A stretch of DNA of 64,000 nt from Xenopus tropicalis (GCF_000004195.4 NC_030677.2:200841713-200905712), one strand, 5' to 3'. Shown: positions 34,517-47,100, numbered from the stretch's first letter. Numbers and translations: made by a program. The notes: generated from the sequence alone by a model not told the origin.

Positions 34517-36257
34517 TGATTTGTTACTAGTTTTTGGCAATGACATGCTACATCATATTTTGCAATAGAGAAACATATTGTTTAATAGAACATATTTAAG
34601 CTTTGAGTGCCAGTATAATCATAATAGTGAGGTTAAGCTTCCACTTAACCTTAGTCTAATTTTCCCCCTTTGTATATGAAGTATGAAGGCTGCCCACCCT
34701 GCTACAGAGCTCACCTTTTCTGTACACCCAACATGGCGACTGCCCACCCTGCTACAGAGCTCACCTTTTCTGTACACCCAACATGGCGGCTGCCCACCCT
34801 GCTACAGAGCTCACCTTTTCTGTACACCCAACATGGCGACTGCCCACCCTGCTACAGAGCTCACCTTTTCTGTACACCCAACATGGCGACTGCCCACCCT
34901 GCTACAGAGCTCGCCTTTTCTGTACACCCAACATGGCGACTGCCCACCCTGCTACAGAGCTCGCCTTTTCTGTACACCCAACATGGCGACTGCCCACCCT
35001 GCTACAGAGCTCGCCTTTTCTGTACACCCAACATGGCGACTGCCCACCCTGCTACAGAGCTCGCCTTTTCTGTACACCCAACATGGCGGCTGCCCACCCT
35101 GCTACAGAGCTCGCCTTTTCTGTACACCCAACATGGCGACTGCCCACCCTGCTACAGAGCTCGCCTTTTCTGTACACCCAACATGGCGGCTGCCCACCCT
35201 GCTACAGAGCTAGCCTTTTCTGTACACCCAACATGGCGGCTGCCCACCCTGCTACAGAGCTAGCCTTTTCTGTACACCCAACATGGCGGCCCCCCACCCT
35301 GCTACAGAGCTCGCCTTTTCTGTACACCCAACATGGCGGCTGCCCACCCTGCTACAGAGCTCGCCTTTTCTGTACACCCAACATGGCGGCTGCCCACCCT
35401 GCTACAGAGCTCGCCTTTTCTGTACACCCAACATGGCGGCCCCCCACCCTGCTACAGAGCTCGCCTTTTCTGATCACCCAACATGGCGGCTGCCCACCCT
35501 GCTACAGAGCTCGCCTTTTCTGTACACCCAACATGGTGGCTGCCCACCCTGCTACAGAGCTCGCCTTTTCTGTACACCCAACATGGCGGCTGCCCACCCT
35601 GCTACAGAGCTCGCCTTTTCTGTACACCCAACATGGCGGCCGCCCACCCTGCTACAGAGCTCGCCTTTTCTGATCACCCAACATGGCGGCTGCCCACCCT
35701 GCTACAGAGCTCACCTTTTCTGTACACCCAACATGGCGGCTGCCCACCCTGCTACAGAGCTCGCCTTTTCTGTACACCCAACATGGCGGCTGCCCACCCT
35801 GCTACAGAGCTCGCCTTTTCTGATCACCCAACATGGCGGCCGCCCACCCTGCTACAGAGCTCGCCTTTTCTGATCACCCAACATGGCGGCTGCCCACCCT
35901 GCTACAGAGCTCGCCTTTTCTGATCACCCAACATGGCGGCTGCCCACCCTGCTACAGAGCGCGCCTTTTCTGTACACCCAACATGGCGGCCGCCCACCCT
36001 GCTACAGAGCTCGCCTTTTCTATACAGGAAAGCAGGGTCGTTCTTAAGAGTCTGGTCTATGGGTTTGAGCTGTATAAAGAACCTTCATACTTTTCCTAAC
36101 ACTAAGGGGTAAAATTATAATAAGGTTAAGTGGAAGCTTAACCTCACTATTATGATTATACTGGCACTCATAGCTTAAATATGTTCTATTAAACAATATG
36201 TTTCTCTATTGCAAAATATGATGTAGCATGTCATTGCCAAAAACTAGTAACAAATCA
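34517..36257. mobile_element. 1.74-kb inverted-repeat element enclosing a 50-bp satellite
   Basis: About 155 bp at the left, 34,517-34,670 (TGATTTGTTACTAGTTTTTG ... TGAGGTTAAGCTTCCACTTA), returns in reverse complement at about 36,102-36,257. Between the arms is the 50-bp array listed separately. No transposase and no clear target duplication were found, so the class is undetermined. Confidence 0.85.
34684..36022. repeat. 50-bp satellite, about 27 copies
   Basis: Strictly 50-bp spacing without indels. The unit includes ACATGGCGGCTGCCCACCCT, GCTACAGAGCTCGCC and TTTTCTGTACACCCA. Variants cluster: ATGGCGAC and CTCACC in early copies, TGATCACCCA in late ones. No stop exists in any + frame of the unit, so long open frames (up to 296 codons) arise purely from periodicity. 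Confidence 0.97.
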
Positions 36258-37700
36258 GTACAGGTTACATAGGAGATAACGGATAAGCTCTGTAGAATAC
36301 AATAGTGCTTTATCTGCTATGTGCCTGTGCCTTTTCTCCTTTCAATGGCTGCCCCCTTGGATACACAGCAGCTTGGTTTATATAAACTGTCTGAGGCAAA
36401 CACACCAGTCGTACAAGTACAGGGCAGTAGTTCATTATATTCTAATTACATTTATACACTTTAATTTTTTTGGCGTTACTGTTCTTTTAAAAGTCCTACT
36501 TTTCATGGTTGAGAGAAGAAAAAAAGAAATTGTGGGCTAAGCTCCCTCGTACAAACGTTTGCCTGAAGAATCTTGAGATTTTATTAATTCAGATTTTCAT
36601 CTATAATTTATGATATGATTTTTTAAACACTGACACGCTGGCATAAGAACTGAATCTTCTCTCCCGATATCCCCGTGATTTATACATAATTCAGTGAGGA
36701 ACTGGGTGGCGCCTTGCAATACTCAACTGGGCACCTGTAGTTTTGCTTTAATGTGTGGCCCACAGAAACCCTTACACTGTTCAATGTGTGTATAGGCAGT
36801 GGTCATCTGAAAGTAAAATCATTTGACGTGGCTTATCTAGAAGCCTATAATTTGCCCCTTCTAGGGGTAGAATTTCAGTAGAATTGGTTGGTGAAGTCAT
36901 GAATAGACTGGCATTTTTCCATTGATGAATCTGGTTAGAAAGCCGACGGTTACCATGCAGTAAGGCCCTACCAACAAGCAGGAATATAGAATAAGATAAT
37001 TGGTCTCCAGATTGGGCACTCCTGTGCTAAAATGAATTTTCGCATTATAATTTAGGATCAGACTCTTATGGCCTTTATACTTTATGAACAAAGCCATCTG
37101 CTGAGGCCTCTACATATTTCCATTATTTCTCATCCTAGTTTCAAAGATCCTACTTGGCCAAATACTCAGTGTTCTTTCACAGGACTAAACATGAACTGTT
37201 TCATCATGTAAATCTTTTCTGAGGCTGGGCTGTTCCTAACCTTCTTTGGAAGACCTGTTCTTCATTTGACTCATTCCAGTTTGTGTGATATTTTACCCAC
37301 ACCTTGTGTGTTATAGGTCCCAGTCTCCATGCATTGTTAGTTTCATTCATGTAGGTCCCTCACTGGATGTGCTGTTCTTTACCCCATTCAGTAGAACGCT
37401 ATTTGTACATATCTAGGGTATATTTGATGTTCCTGTAAATCCAGGGATCCAGCCAGTAGCCATAACTAGCATTCTATGGATCACCATTCCCCGGGGCACT
37501 ACTTTAGCATTGTCTCCACTTCCAAAGAAACCCTTTTATAATATTAAGAGACCTCTAGCATTGTTCCAAAGCTGTGAGTGGCTGTAGACTACAAATGAAG
37601 AAGACATTGACCTAGTCCTTTTGCCATATATCAAACTAGGGTAGGATGGCAGTAGGGAACTTTCCACTGTCTACCACTGAATCTTCTGCAGTTCTGCCTT
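36258..37700. other. Intronic stretch, no recognised feature
   Basis: No repeat family or exon recognised. Confidence 0.45.
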
Positions 37701-37704
37701 TTAA

Positions 37705-38001
37705 AGGTGGCCATACACGGGCCAATTCTAGCTGCTGATATCGGTCCTTTAGACTGATTCGGCAGCTTATCGGCCAGATATCAATCGGGCAGGTTTAAAA
37801 ATTTAGTTGGATCGGGGACCGCATCGGATTGTTGATGCAGTCACCGAACTGACTTTGCCTATACCCATCGTTATAATTCAATGGTTTGGCCCCAGGGCCA
37901 AAGACTGAATTAGTCTGAAATAGCCCGATATCGCCCACCCATAGGTGGGGATATCGGAAGAAGATCCGCTCGTTTGGGGACCTCGACGTGTATGGCCACC
38001 T
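37705..38001. mobile_element. Harbinger-like MITE, family A (copy 6, complete)
   Basis: The best copy: AGGTGGCCATACACGGGCC ... CGTGTATGGCCACCT with TAA on both sides (37,702-37,704 and 38,002-38,004). It is 297 bp with strong internal palindromes (GCTGCTGATATCGG; GATATCGCCCACCCATAGG). It defines the family's ends. Confidence 0.9.
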
Positions 38002-38004
38002 TAA

Positions 38005-39334
38005 GTCACCCACATTATATTGTCTTTGCATCCACAAGGCAACTTAAGATCTTCTCAATCTATAATGGCTACTACAACCAGATTGTTGGGCCAGATCTTT
38101 GCTTACTATGTGTGGTAATAATGAACCATGGCTTAACTTTGCCCCTTTAACTGTTTGTGCTAAGTGGTCTGCTAAGTTTTCCAGTTTAATATCTGTAAGT
38201 TCGATTTGGTTGTTATCCAAACAGAACTGGCTTCCATAATAGTCATTAAGCGTAGTTCACAGATTGCCTTTAAAAGCAGAAAATATAGAAAGTTCCAGCT
38301 GGAACAGTAGAAACCCCCTCCCCATTGAGTTCACCTGTGGCCATACACCGTCAGGCAGTTATTGGAAAATGACTGCTAAAAGATTTAAGGTTGTGCAGCT
38401 CTATCAGGAATCACCTAGGTGTGTCGTCAAGCTTCCATTGGATTGAGAAGAGGCTGGCGATAGTGTATTCTGCAGCTTTCCTGGGAGAGATTTACTGCCG
38501 AGCGCTGAACATCTGCAGAATATATCTGGGCCTGTGTATTATTGCTGATCCGCTAATGGAATTTCCATGTCTGTCACAATTAGTTCTTTCACTTGCAATG
38601 ATTGGCAAATGTTTTTACCTTCGGCAGAGGAGAGGAATAAAGATGTAAGTGAAATGCCACGAGTGCATAGTGTTAATTAAATGGATTCCCGGGAGACGGC
38701 TAATCCCTATGACATAGACTGTGTGTATGCGGAGATGGAATCAGGCTGGATAGGAGAGGTCACACTGCGCCGCGCTGCTCAATTATGGATAAAGTGTTGT
38801 GTTGTAGGGCTTACTGGCAAAATAACATACAGGTGCTCTGGATACGCAGGGTATCACAGGGTTCTGTTTATGGTATTAAAATAACCTTTTTCTAGAGTAA
38901 AAATGATCTGGGAAAATCCAGTATAGGAATATGATGGAGTCTGAAGTTGCTCTTCATACATCTGTGCTTGACAGTCAGGGATGCATCAGCCACCTTGCCC
39001 CCTGACCAGCAGGACCTTATTTTCTACATAGGCACCCAAGGGCCCATTCTTAGGGCAGCAGCTTCAGGAAATGGCCCATTGGCGCCTACACTGGAACAAA
39101 AAAAACCCAGGGTTGTTTTTCTTTGCACGGAGCGCCTATTGCAGACCCTTTTTTTGCACTTCGCACTTTCCTTTGGGCATTAGGAATGCCCCCTATTGCA
39201 TCAGTAGCTTCTAGTTATACCACTGTAAGAAACAAAGTTTGGGGTTGTCACTAGAATTGGTTGCAACTGATTGCATTAAGTTGTGTACTTAGTCCTCTTG
39301 GATTTCAGGGACACTGCGTGGAGCCCCCCCCCCC
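38005..39334. other. Intronic stretch, low repeat content
   Basis: No repeat family recognised. 38,440-38,740 is non-repetitive. Short open frames only. Confidence 0.4.
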
Positions 39335-39519
39335 GGCCAGATCTCAATCACGCAGGTTTGATTTTCCTGTTTGATCAGGGACTGCGTTGGCTCGTTGATC
39401 CATCCCTCGGTCCAGTGGCCCATATACCTTTTAATTCAATCAAATTCCCACCATCCCCATCTTCCATGGTGAGTATGGTGGTAGATGGTCTGCTTGTTTG
39501 GCAACGTGTACAGCCACCT
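39335..39519. mobile_element. Harbinger-like MITE, family A (copy 7, left end lost)
   Basis: GGCCAGATCTCAATCACGCA, GTTTGATTTTCCTG and the end CGTGTACAGCCACCT before TTAC match family A. A run of ten C precedes it. Confidence 0.7.
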
Positions 39520-40072
39520 TTACTTACCTGCTGCTGGGAAACAATAGGTTGATAAGGAAATCTTCTTGCCCAGTCAACAAAGTGCCCCGAAAATACCATT
39601 GCACTGAAAAAAAAGTGGTTGCTTTGTAGCCCGCAGGAGAGGAGATTGGCCATGGGCATCAAGGCACCCCGTGGGCCTTCACCCTAGGAAGAGGAAAAGT
39701 AACCATTTAGAGGAAGCCACCTTAAACCAGATTTACATGCCTTTAGGCCAAGAAGCAGTGTCTTCAGGCTATGGTACGTACAACTCATACACAACGTTCA
39801 ACAGAGATGTGCTACCCTTGTACTGTATATTCTAAAATGGCATTGAGATTACTCCAGATGAAAGGTGTTTGGTTTGAGCCCTGTAACAGGCCTAGTGAGT
39901 GCCAAGTAGATGGGAGGGTGGATCTAAGTGGAATGTTGGTTGATGCCAATGGATTATGAAATCTCCTAGATTTGGCTTGATGATTAAGGAGGCTCTGGGC
40001 ACTGGCCAAAAATGTAGGGTGCCATAAACAGTTCCAGCCATGTACATCTCTATTTTTTGTGGCAGTGGCACA

Positions 40073-40614
40073 TTAAAGGGGAACTCAAGCTTCTGGACCA
40101 CAATTTGTTAAAAAACCCCACACAACACAGAAACCATAATCTAATAACCTATAATCTGTTCCTTCATAAAGTATGAATAAATACCATTGTTATATGCTGA
40201 AATCCAGCTGCAAAACAGTTCTTCTCTTTCTGCATCATTTGAAATCCTACCAGGGGAGGAGGGACAAAAACATTCATGTTACAAATTGTAACAACTTCTC
40301 CACAGCTTACAGACAGCATGCAGGAACTACATAACCCACAATGCATTGCACTGTGATGTACCTTTCCTTATTGACATCAAGTGTGCAGCAGGGAATTGTG
40401 GGATTGGGGGGATACAGGCTGAAGGCAGGCTGAGGGACAGGCGACTACTGTTACATTTTATTTGAGTCACAAAGTAGCCAGCCAGATCAGCAGGGGAACA
40501 GGGGGCGGGGCTTAGGGAACTGTTCCAAACCATATTATTACATTAACAATCATGAAAAGGCTGCAAAGTTGCTTCTGATTGTGCTTGCTTTGTTTGGGTG
40601 GATTTCCCCTTTAA
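40073..40614. mobile_element. T2/Kolobok-like MITE, complete
   Basis: TTAAAGGGGAACTCAAGC at the left and GGATTTCCCCTTTAA at the right, with TTAA at both ends (40,073-40,076 and 40,611-40,614), the duplication used by Kolobok-type elements. It is 542 bp with no transposase. A partial copy lies inverted at 21,630-21,884. Confidence 0.87.
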
Positions 40615-40734
40615 TTGTCATGCCATGTTACTAAAAAATATGTGCTAATTGGGGTAATAAAAGTTGGAACAGTTTAGCATTTCTGTCAGTGATATGGCAG
40701 GAAGTTTAAAATAAACCCAAGTGAGTGCGGCCTG

Positions 40735-41070
40735 GTTATGTGACTTGCCCTGACATAGGCTGCTATAAATACTGCCGGCAGGATTCTCTGTGCAGGGATG
40801 GGGAGCTGAGTGAGACGCTGGGCGCAGGAAATATTCCCACCGCCACATGGGACGGGCAGGTCTTGGCTCCTTAGCGCAGAGCTGATATTGGACATAACAG
40901 GAAGGAGGATCCCAGACTGATGGGGAATGTGTTTCTTGTGCGCAGAAGCTGGGAGATGTAGGTGATAACCCCGCACTCAGCAGCGAGTCGTATTCCTTCA
41001 GTCAGCGGAAGGCGCACACTCTTGGCACAAGTATTGTTTGTGTTTGTGTTGCACGGAGGCTGCCGCGCTG
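40735..41070 (+). promoter_or_regulatory. Candidate internal promoter region (tentative)
   Basis: Non-repetitive, with TATAAATA at 40,764-40,771 followed by a more GC- and CpG-containing 250 bases (GACGCTGGGCGC, AGCAGCGAGTCG, GCTGCCGCGCTG) and donor-like AGGTGATAAC. It lies in the 14-kb intron before visible exon 5. There is no coding exon here that I can defend. Confidence 0.2.
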
Positions 41071-41214
41071 AAATCATGTGTCAGGCTAATTAATCTGCTA
41101 ACGATTACAGGCCTTCCAGCAGGAAGAGGGGGTCTCAGGGCTCATAAATAGATCATTCCTACAGCAAAGTTCCTGGGCTTGCTGACCACAGTAATAAAAA
41201 CTTATGGTGTGGAG

Positions 41215-41690
41215 GTAGCGCATTCAATAAACTACACTCAACCAATCACACCCTCCCATTTCAAACTACATTCAACCAAACAAAACACACAGTCCAACTT
41301 CAACCTACACTCAACCAATAAAAACACACACACACATCAAACTGCACTCAACCAATCAAAACACGCATACTCCAACATCATGCTACACTCAACCAATAAA
41401 AACACACACACATCAAACTACATTCAACCAATCAAAACACACACACATTAAACTACACTCAACCAATCAAAACACACATACTCCAACATCAAGCTACACT
41501 CAACCAATCGAAACACACACACATCAAACTACATTCAACCAATCAAAACACACACACTCCCACATCAAACTATACTCAACCAATCAAAACACTCCCACAT
41601 CAAACTACACTCAACCAATCAAAACACGCACTACCAGATCAAGCTACACTCAACCAATCAAAACACACACTCCAAATTTAATCTATACAC
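41215..41690. repeat. CA-rich minisatellite
   Basis: About a dozen degenerate copies of a 35-46-bp unit with core CTACACTCAACCAATCAAAA followed by (AC)n and CCAACATC. The AC tract length varies, giving unequal units. It is non-coding. Confidence 0.93.
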
Positions 41691-42552
41691 ACTTTCCTGT
41701 TGGGAAACCCGGAACAAGCATGTTAGTGCACAGGGGTGCAGCTATAGATAGACATTTGCGTAAGGTGGCACCCCCTAGCGATGGGAATGGTGGCATCCAG
41801 ATACATTCAGTTACTCCCTATTCCCCTATTGAAGCCACAGATGGGATGTGGCTTTCTACTGATCTCTTGATTTTATTGCGCTTTATCAGCTGGGCGGTCC
41901 CCAACCCTCCTGTTACGCTTAGCATCGCGCTGACAGCCAGTGAGCTGTAGTTCAGCAACATCAGGGGTGCTGCAAACCGCCCATCCTTAATCCCAGACAT
42001 ACTTTCCTTGGGAAGCAGGAATGTGCAGGTTTTATATGAGAGTGAGTTCATAGCTGTTTGGCTGGACAGACTGGATACACAGAGCCAGAGAAAACAATCA
42101 GACTGTTTTAACAGATGGATTTAAATAAAAAAGCAGCTGCCTCTGTTCTATCAAATATTTATTTACTTCTCCAGTTGGGTGAGCAAGTCACTTGGACACT
42201 ACATGCCCTGTATATAGAGAGGCTATGTGTGCTGTGTATTCAATAATCACTAGAGATCAACCTACAGGTGAAACCAACCTTATTTTTATAACCCTGTGTG
42301 ATTGGGGTGACAATGGTCCATTCCTGAAGTTTTCTTTTAGTGGTTACATAATATAAGGTCCCCAAAATGCCTGGAGGGGATCATTTTCACCCTAATGATG
42401 ACTTTTTAAAAATGATGACTTTTTAAAAAGTTTTTGCTTTTCTAAGGAAGAGTATTCAAATATTTTAGGTCTCCCTCACTTTGGCAGGTACATCCCCAAT
42501 AAACCACCCCCCATTTTACAGATACGCTCTCAGTAAATATATAAATCAGTGC
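41691..42552. other. Intronic stretch, no recognised feature
   Basis: Includes a GAGCTGTAGTTCAGCAACAT motif at 41,941 and a local duplication AATGATGACTTTTTAAAAA near 42,397-42,430. No gene. Confidence 0.45.
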
Positions 42553-42728
42553 AGTGGCAATTCCATGTATATTACCCACAGAATTCATAGCAGGATGGCA
42601 CAGGGGCAATTCCAAGTATATTACCCACAGAATTCATAGCAGGATGGCACAGGGGCAATTCCATGTATTATACCCCCAGAACTCATAGCAGGATGGCACA
42701 GTGGCAATTCCATGTATAGTACCCCCAG
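42553..42728. repeat. 49-bp tandem repeat, 3.6 copies
   Basis: GGCAATTCCATGTATATTAC recurs at 42,556, 42,605, 42,654 and 42,703, exactly 49 bp apart, with ATAGCAGGATGGCACAG between. Confidence 0.95.
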
Positions 42729-43440
42729 TAAGGAGCTGAGGTGACAATAAGTGAAAACTTTCTTTGGGTACCAACACTATAGACTATGTGGCAGTTAAAC
42801 CAGCCAGGAATGGGCAAGTTAAGCAGATACATTGGCCATTCTGTGACCATTCTTTAGAATAAACTAAACAAAGGCTGCTGTAGATTGTAGAGGGGGACTC
42901 CGGTAGCCGCCAGGTAAAGGCAAGTGGCAAGACTTTGCGCTAGGGCAGGACCTCGCTATCACTTTGATCCCTGTAACACTTTATGAAATCCTCCCATACC
43001 AGCACAATTACATATATGAGAACTGCTGCCTCTGTTGGCTACTGGGTGAGCGGTGCTGCTGTCCTTCCCCATTCCGTTCCTTTGTCCGTACCTGTTGCTC
43101 CGTCTGTACAATGTTCTGTGCAGGAAGGCGGATCAGAATACGGAAGGCACACTGGGCAGACGTTATGAGTGAAAGAAAAGTGTCACAGTCCTTCGGCACA
43201 GAGTATTTCAGCTTGCAAACTGACCAATGAGGGAGGTACAGCCTATTGAATGTGGTGCTGCTCGTGGCTCCCTGATTGGCCAATTTGAGTAGTGAAGTCT
43301 TCTGTGCCGAAGGACCTGCTAAGATGGCTGCCTGATCCAGGGGCCTTTTTTGCTACACAGGGACTGCCAACAAGGACAAATTGGCAGGAGGGCAAGGGCT
43401 GTGAAATGGGGTAGGTCCCCGGAGCTTGGGGACAGATAAC
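42729..43440. other. Intronic stretch, no recognised feature
   Basis: No exon or repeat family recognised. Confidence 0.45.
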
Positions 43441-43675
43441 CTTAATACACAGGCCAATAAATGCTGCTGACTGTCAGTAGCTTATCAGCCCATGTATGGG
43501 GCCCTCCAACAGGCCTACTCACCGATATCGGCTTGAAAATTGGGCAGATGGTGATCAGACAGGTTCGATCTCTCCCATCTGATAGAGAATCTCAGTATTT
43601 GATCAGACGGCCTGCATGGCAGCAGGGAGGGCATGTTGGGGAGAGAGCCACTAGTTTAGCGACCTTAAGCTCAGG
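43441..43675. mobile_element. Harbinger-like MITE, family A (copy 8, diverged)
   Basis: CTTATCAGCCCATGTATGGG, CACCGATATCGGC and GACAGGTTCGATCTC resemble family A. The ends are uncertain. Confidence 0.55.
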
Positions 43676-44457
43676 CTTGCTCAGCACTGACAGGACTATC
43701 ATATCTGTCATTCATAGCATTTTTAATTACGTAAAATTCTTGCTATAAAAAGGAAATTTAAAGCAAAAGAAACACATAAAATAGGGGGATAATTGTGTAA
43801 TTTCTTCTGGCGGAGGAACGGCTTTTCCATAATCTCACTGAAAAATGGTCCCGTGGTTCCCGGTCACATACAAAGCTGAATACTTGCAAATATGGACGAT
43901 GAAATCAGCCAAACTCATTCTGCAATGGAATCTATTTGGGCAGCTCAGGTCTGAGGATCTGAAGTGATAAGCAATTCAAGACTTGGCCGTTTCTGCATCT
44001 CCCCCTGCCATAACAATTCAGGCCTAAGCAAATCCCCATATGTTCTGCACTAAAAATGATGAAAGGCCTACGTGTGCACGATACTGCCACGGATCTGGAA
44101 AAATACAGTTCCTTCCGAAAACGATAAAAAGGTATGTGCTTTATGTGCAGCCGTATTTCTAAGCCAGCCCTTCCAGGGGAGCGTACGGACTGACTGCCGG
44201 AAATCCACAATATTGCGCCTGACGGTTAGTGATGGAACAGGCAATCGCACAGCTCGTTTGGAAACTGCCCTACTGTCTGATGTCATTGAATATGATATGG
44301 CAGAATCATTCCGGGGCTGAAAAAATGCCTGCATGGAGCTCTTGGAACCCTTTAACATTCTTCCAGATGTTAACCCTTGGCAATCAGTTAATTTTTGCAT
44401 TCATTGTTCTACCTGCATCTGGCTGAATAAAGCAACTTGTTGATTGGTTGCTATGGG
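43676..44457. other. Intronic stretch, no recognised feature
   Basis: No repeat recognised until the TTGGTTGCTATGGGTTA motif at 44,444-44,460, immediately before the next MITE. Confidence 0.45.
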
Positions 44458-44460
44458 TTA

Positions 44461-44735
44461 TGGTGGCCATACACGTTGAGATCCCCTTGTTTGGCAAGGT
44501 CGCCATATAAGCAGATATTCTCCCCATATGCCTATTGAGCTAATTTGATCGTTTGGCCCTAGGACAGGTTTGATTTTCCTGAATTACAGCAACAGGTATA
44601 GGAGCCTTAGGGCCAAGGACCGCATGAATGAACCAATGTGGTCCCTGATCCAATGGAAAATCAAACCTGTCAGATCGACACTTGGATGATTTTTGGCCAG
44701 ATCTCAATTGAGGAGGCCCATCGGGCAAGTAATAA
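44461..44735 (-). mobile_element. Harbinger-like MITE, family A (copy 9)
   Basis: TTA at 44,458-44,460 precedes TGGTGGCCATACACG. The order of internal motifs (TTGGCAAGGTCGCC first, CAGATCTCAATTG last) is reversed relative to copy 6, so it is inserted in the other orientation. The far end is degraded. Confidence 0.75.
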
Positions 44736-46158
44736 CCTGACTGTGCTTTAAATAAAGCTGAAAACAATGGACTTGGGACTTGATTTGTGGCAAATTTCAG
44801 TAAAATCAGGGCTTCCACTGCCCTTTCTGCATGCATTGGACAGAACTTACTAGCATGTTTCTTCTTATAAATACTTTTGGTTTCTTGGTGTTATTGCTTT
44901 TTTATCTATCATGGTTTACAGTGCCAGTATATGGAAATATTATAAATTATATGTGGGGCATAGTGATGTGCTCAGAGCAGGACTTCTAGTAAGGAAGAGC
45001 GAGAGTAGTAGGTTGATATGGCTACAATGCTCCAGATGTAGATGTGCAACACCCATTGACCTACAAGGGCTAAAGGAATGGGGCCAGGTCGCTTGCTTTG
45101 CATACTGAAGCCTTCAGGAATTCTTGGCACTTTCCCCCAGGGCTGCGGCCTGATGAGTAAGTCAGTTTAGACTTTCTCTTTGGGAACACTGCCGGGGGCA
45201 TTTCCTGAGATGCAATCTCTATTTCACTTTTTGTTAGGGGCCAATGTCATTTGCTGGTTTATGTTCATCTCGGACAGATGAGCAATAGGTGTGAGGCTGC
45301 TTGGGTGTAAGCATTGGTTTTACAAGCACTCACCTTTGCTTATGGGTGTCTTTCTGCTCATGGCACATAGTGAGGAAGGGGGAGGCCTTGGTAATGGTTA
45401 GTGAGGGGCATCCATTGATACAGCACAGATTTGGTCAGTGCCAGTCATACATTGTTTATTGAGGATGATGGGTGCTGAGGCAGGGGGGCCAGTGAGGATT
45501 TGAGGTCCCTTGGCAGCCCTTTTGATAATAGTTTTGAGTCCCTACAGCACCACTGAGGCTCCCAATGGGGCTGAAATGCAATACGAGCGAATCACTGCCT
45601 CCATATTACAGCCCCACACTGAAACAGATCAGCATAGGATGATCATATTGGCTAATAATATCCATTCATTATCTGCTATCTATTACAGCGTTAGTATGGC
45701 TTTGCTCTTTGTCGGGCTCAATCGAAAGGTCTATAGTCTGTTGGAAGGGCTGTCGGTCCTTGATTCTTCTCTGGATGTTACTGCATACAGCAAATTACAC
45801 TCTGGCTGCCTCTATTGAAATGCGATGACAGGAAAATTGTAGGAATATAACTTGGTGCCTCTGAGTATTCTGATAGGATTCAGGCTATAGAATGTTTCAG
45901 TGCTGAGATATGGGGCAAAAGAGAAATATTTGATGTATCTGCTTAATCTTAACGTAACCCAGAGAAATCTATGTAGGGTGTATGTTCTGTTCTCCCTTAC
46001 ATAAGGCAGCGTTGTATGAAATGAATGTGTCACACAGACTATATTCTCATAGAATACTGTTTAAAGGAAAATGTGAAATAAGTATTTCCCCATTAAGCTC
46101 AAGGCTTTTGTCTGGTTTGAGTTCATGGAAAAATATATGTTCCTTTATTATTTTTTAG
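44736..46158. other. Intronic stretch, no recognised feature
   Basis: No repeat family or supportable exon seen. Confidence 0.45.
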
Positions 46159-46270
46159 GAATCAGAAACTGACAAATTCCAAGAGAAGGGATCTTCAGAA
46201 GTTCCCAAAGGTGTCTGCCGGAGCCCCACTCTGGGCAATAGTCTCCTGAAGTACAGAAGCCGCTCCCAAG
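46159..46270 (+). CDS. pdzd2: PDZD2 visible exon 5: linker
   Basis: A T-rich tract ending TTTTTAG precedes 46,159, and the donor GTAATG is at 46,271. It gives 37 codons plus one base. It starts ESETDKFQEKG and ends LLKYRSRSQ, a basic Ser-rich linker. It follows the longest intron in the window (14.2 kb). Frame continuity with exons 4 and 6 and the place of this segment in PDZD2 support it; conservation alone would be weak. Confidence 0.88.
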
Positions 46271-46487
46271 GTAATGGAATAATCAGCTATACCGCATGAA
46301 CAGAGATTAATTATACAGCGTGTCAGCACTAATTACCGGCGCTTCAAATGTGGCTATGGCTTAAATGTCATATCTATTATTATATGACAGGTCTTGTTCT
46401 GTGCTGTCTCTCCTGGGTATTCTAATGGCAGCTTGTACCTCAGTCATATTCCTGCCATGAGGGTCCAAATATCAGGATATTTACAGA

Positions 46488-46646
46488 GCTAGATTGTAAG
46501 CTCTTTTGGGCAGGGCTCTCTTCACCTCTTGTATCGGTTATTGATTGCTTTAAATGTTACTCTGTATGTCCAATGTATGAAACCCACTTATTGTACAGCG
46601 CTGCGGATTATGTTGGCGCTTTATAAATAAATGTTAATAATAATAG
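46488..46646 (+). mobile_element. L2-type LINE 3' end
   Basis: AGATTGTAAGCTCTTTTGGG CAGGG and, further on, GCGCTTTATAAATAAATG followed by (TAA)n are the widely shared 3' end of L2-like elements. It is 5'-truncated and lies in the intron between visible exons 5 and 6. Confidence 0.8.
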
Positions 46647-47100
46647 CCTCAGTCATAGGTTGGGTATTGTACAATTCAGCCACACATTTTGAGGGTCAAG
46701 TTGCTGTTATTTAATGGACTGGTTGCTCAGATTGCTGCACGTAACCAGGGTCAATGCACTTTTTTTAGGCTGGCCTATGCTTTGCTTGCTCAAGTGTATC
46801 ATTCACTAACATAAGATGATACAGAAATGACTGGAATATAATGGAGCAGATACACACAAGGGATTCTTTGCCTTAGTCAGGCTCATTGAAGATCATATGG
46901 AGGGTGTGAACACACAATACAGATACAGACCAGTTTGATTTTGCTGCAGTCAGCAGAATTTGTAAACATTTCTGTTATGTTACTTATGTTGTGTGGCCAT
47001 AGCTGTGTACCCCTGGATTTGTCTGGGGTCACTTCTGCCATTATTTCACCCTTGTTACATTCCATTTGTAATATATATAATATATTCCGTTATTTCCCAG

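Noticed and set aside
34670..35923. Overlapping open frames of 146-296 codons with repeated HPATELAFSVHPT-like units
   Set aside because: They follow exactly from a 50-bp unit lacking stops in all three + frames. The three frames show the same peptide in rotation, so there is no sign of coding selection.
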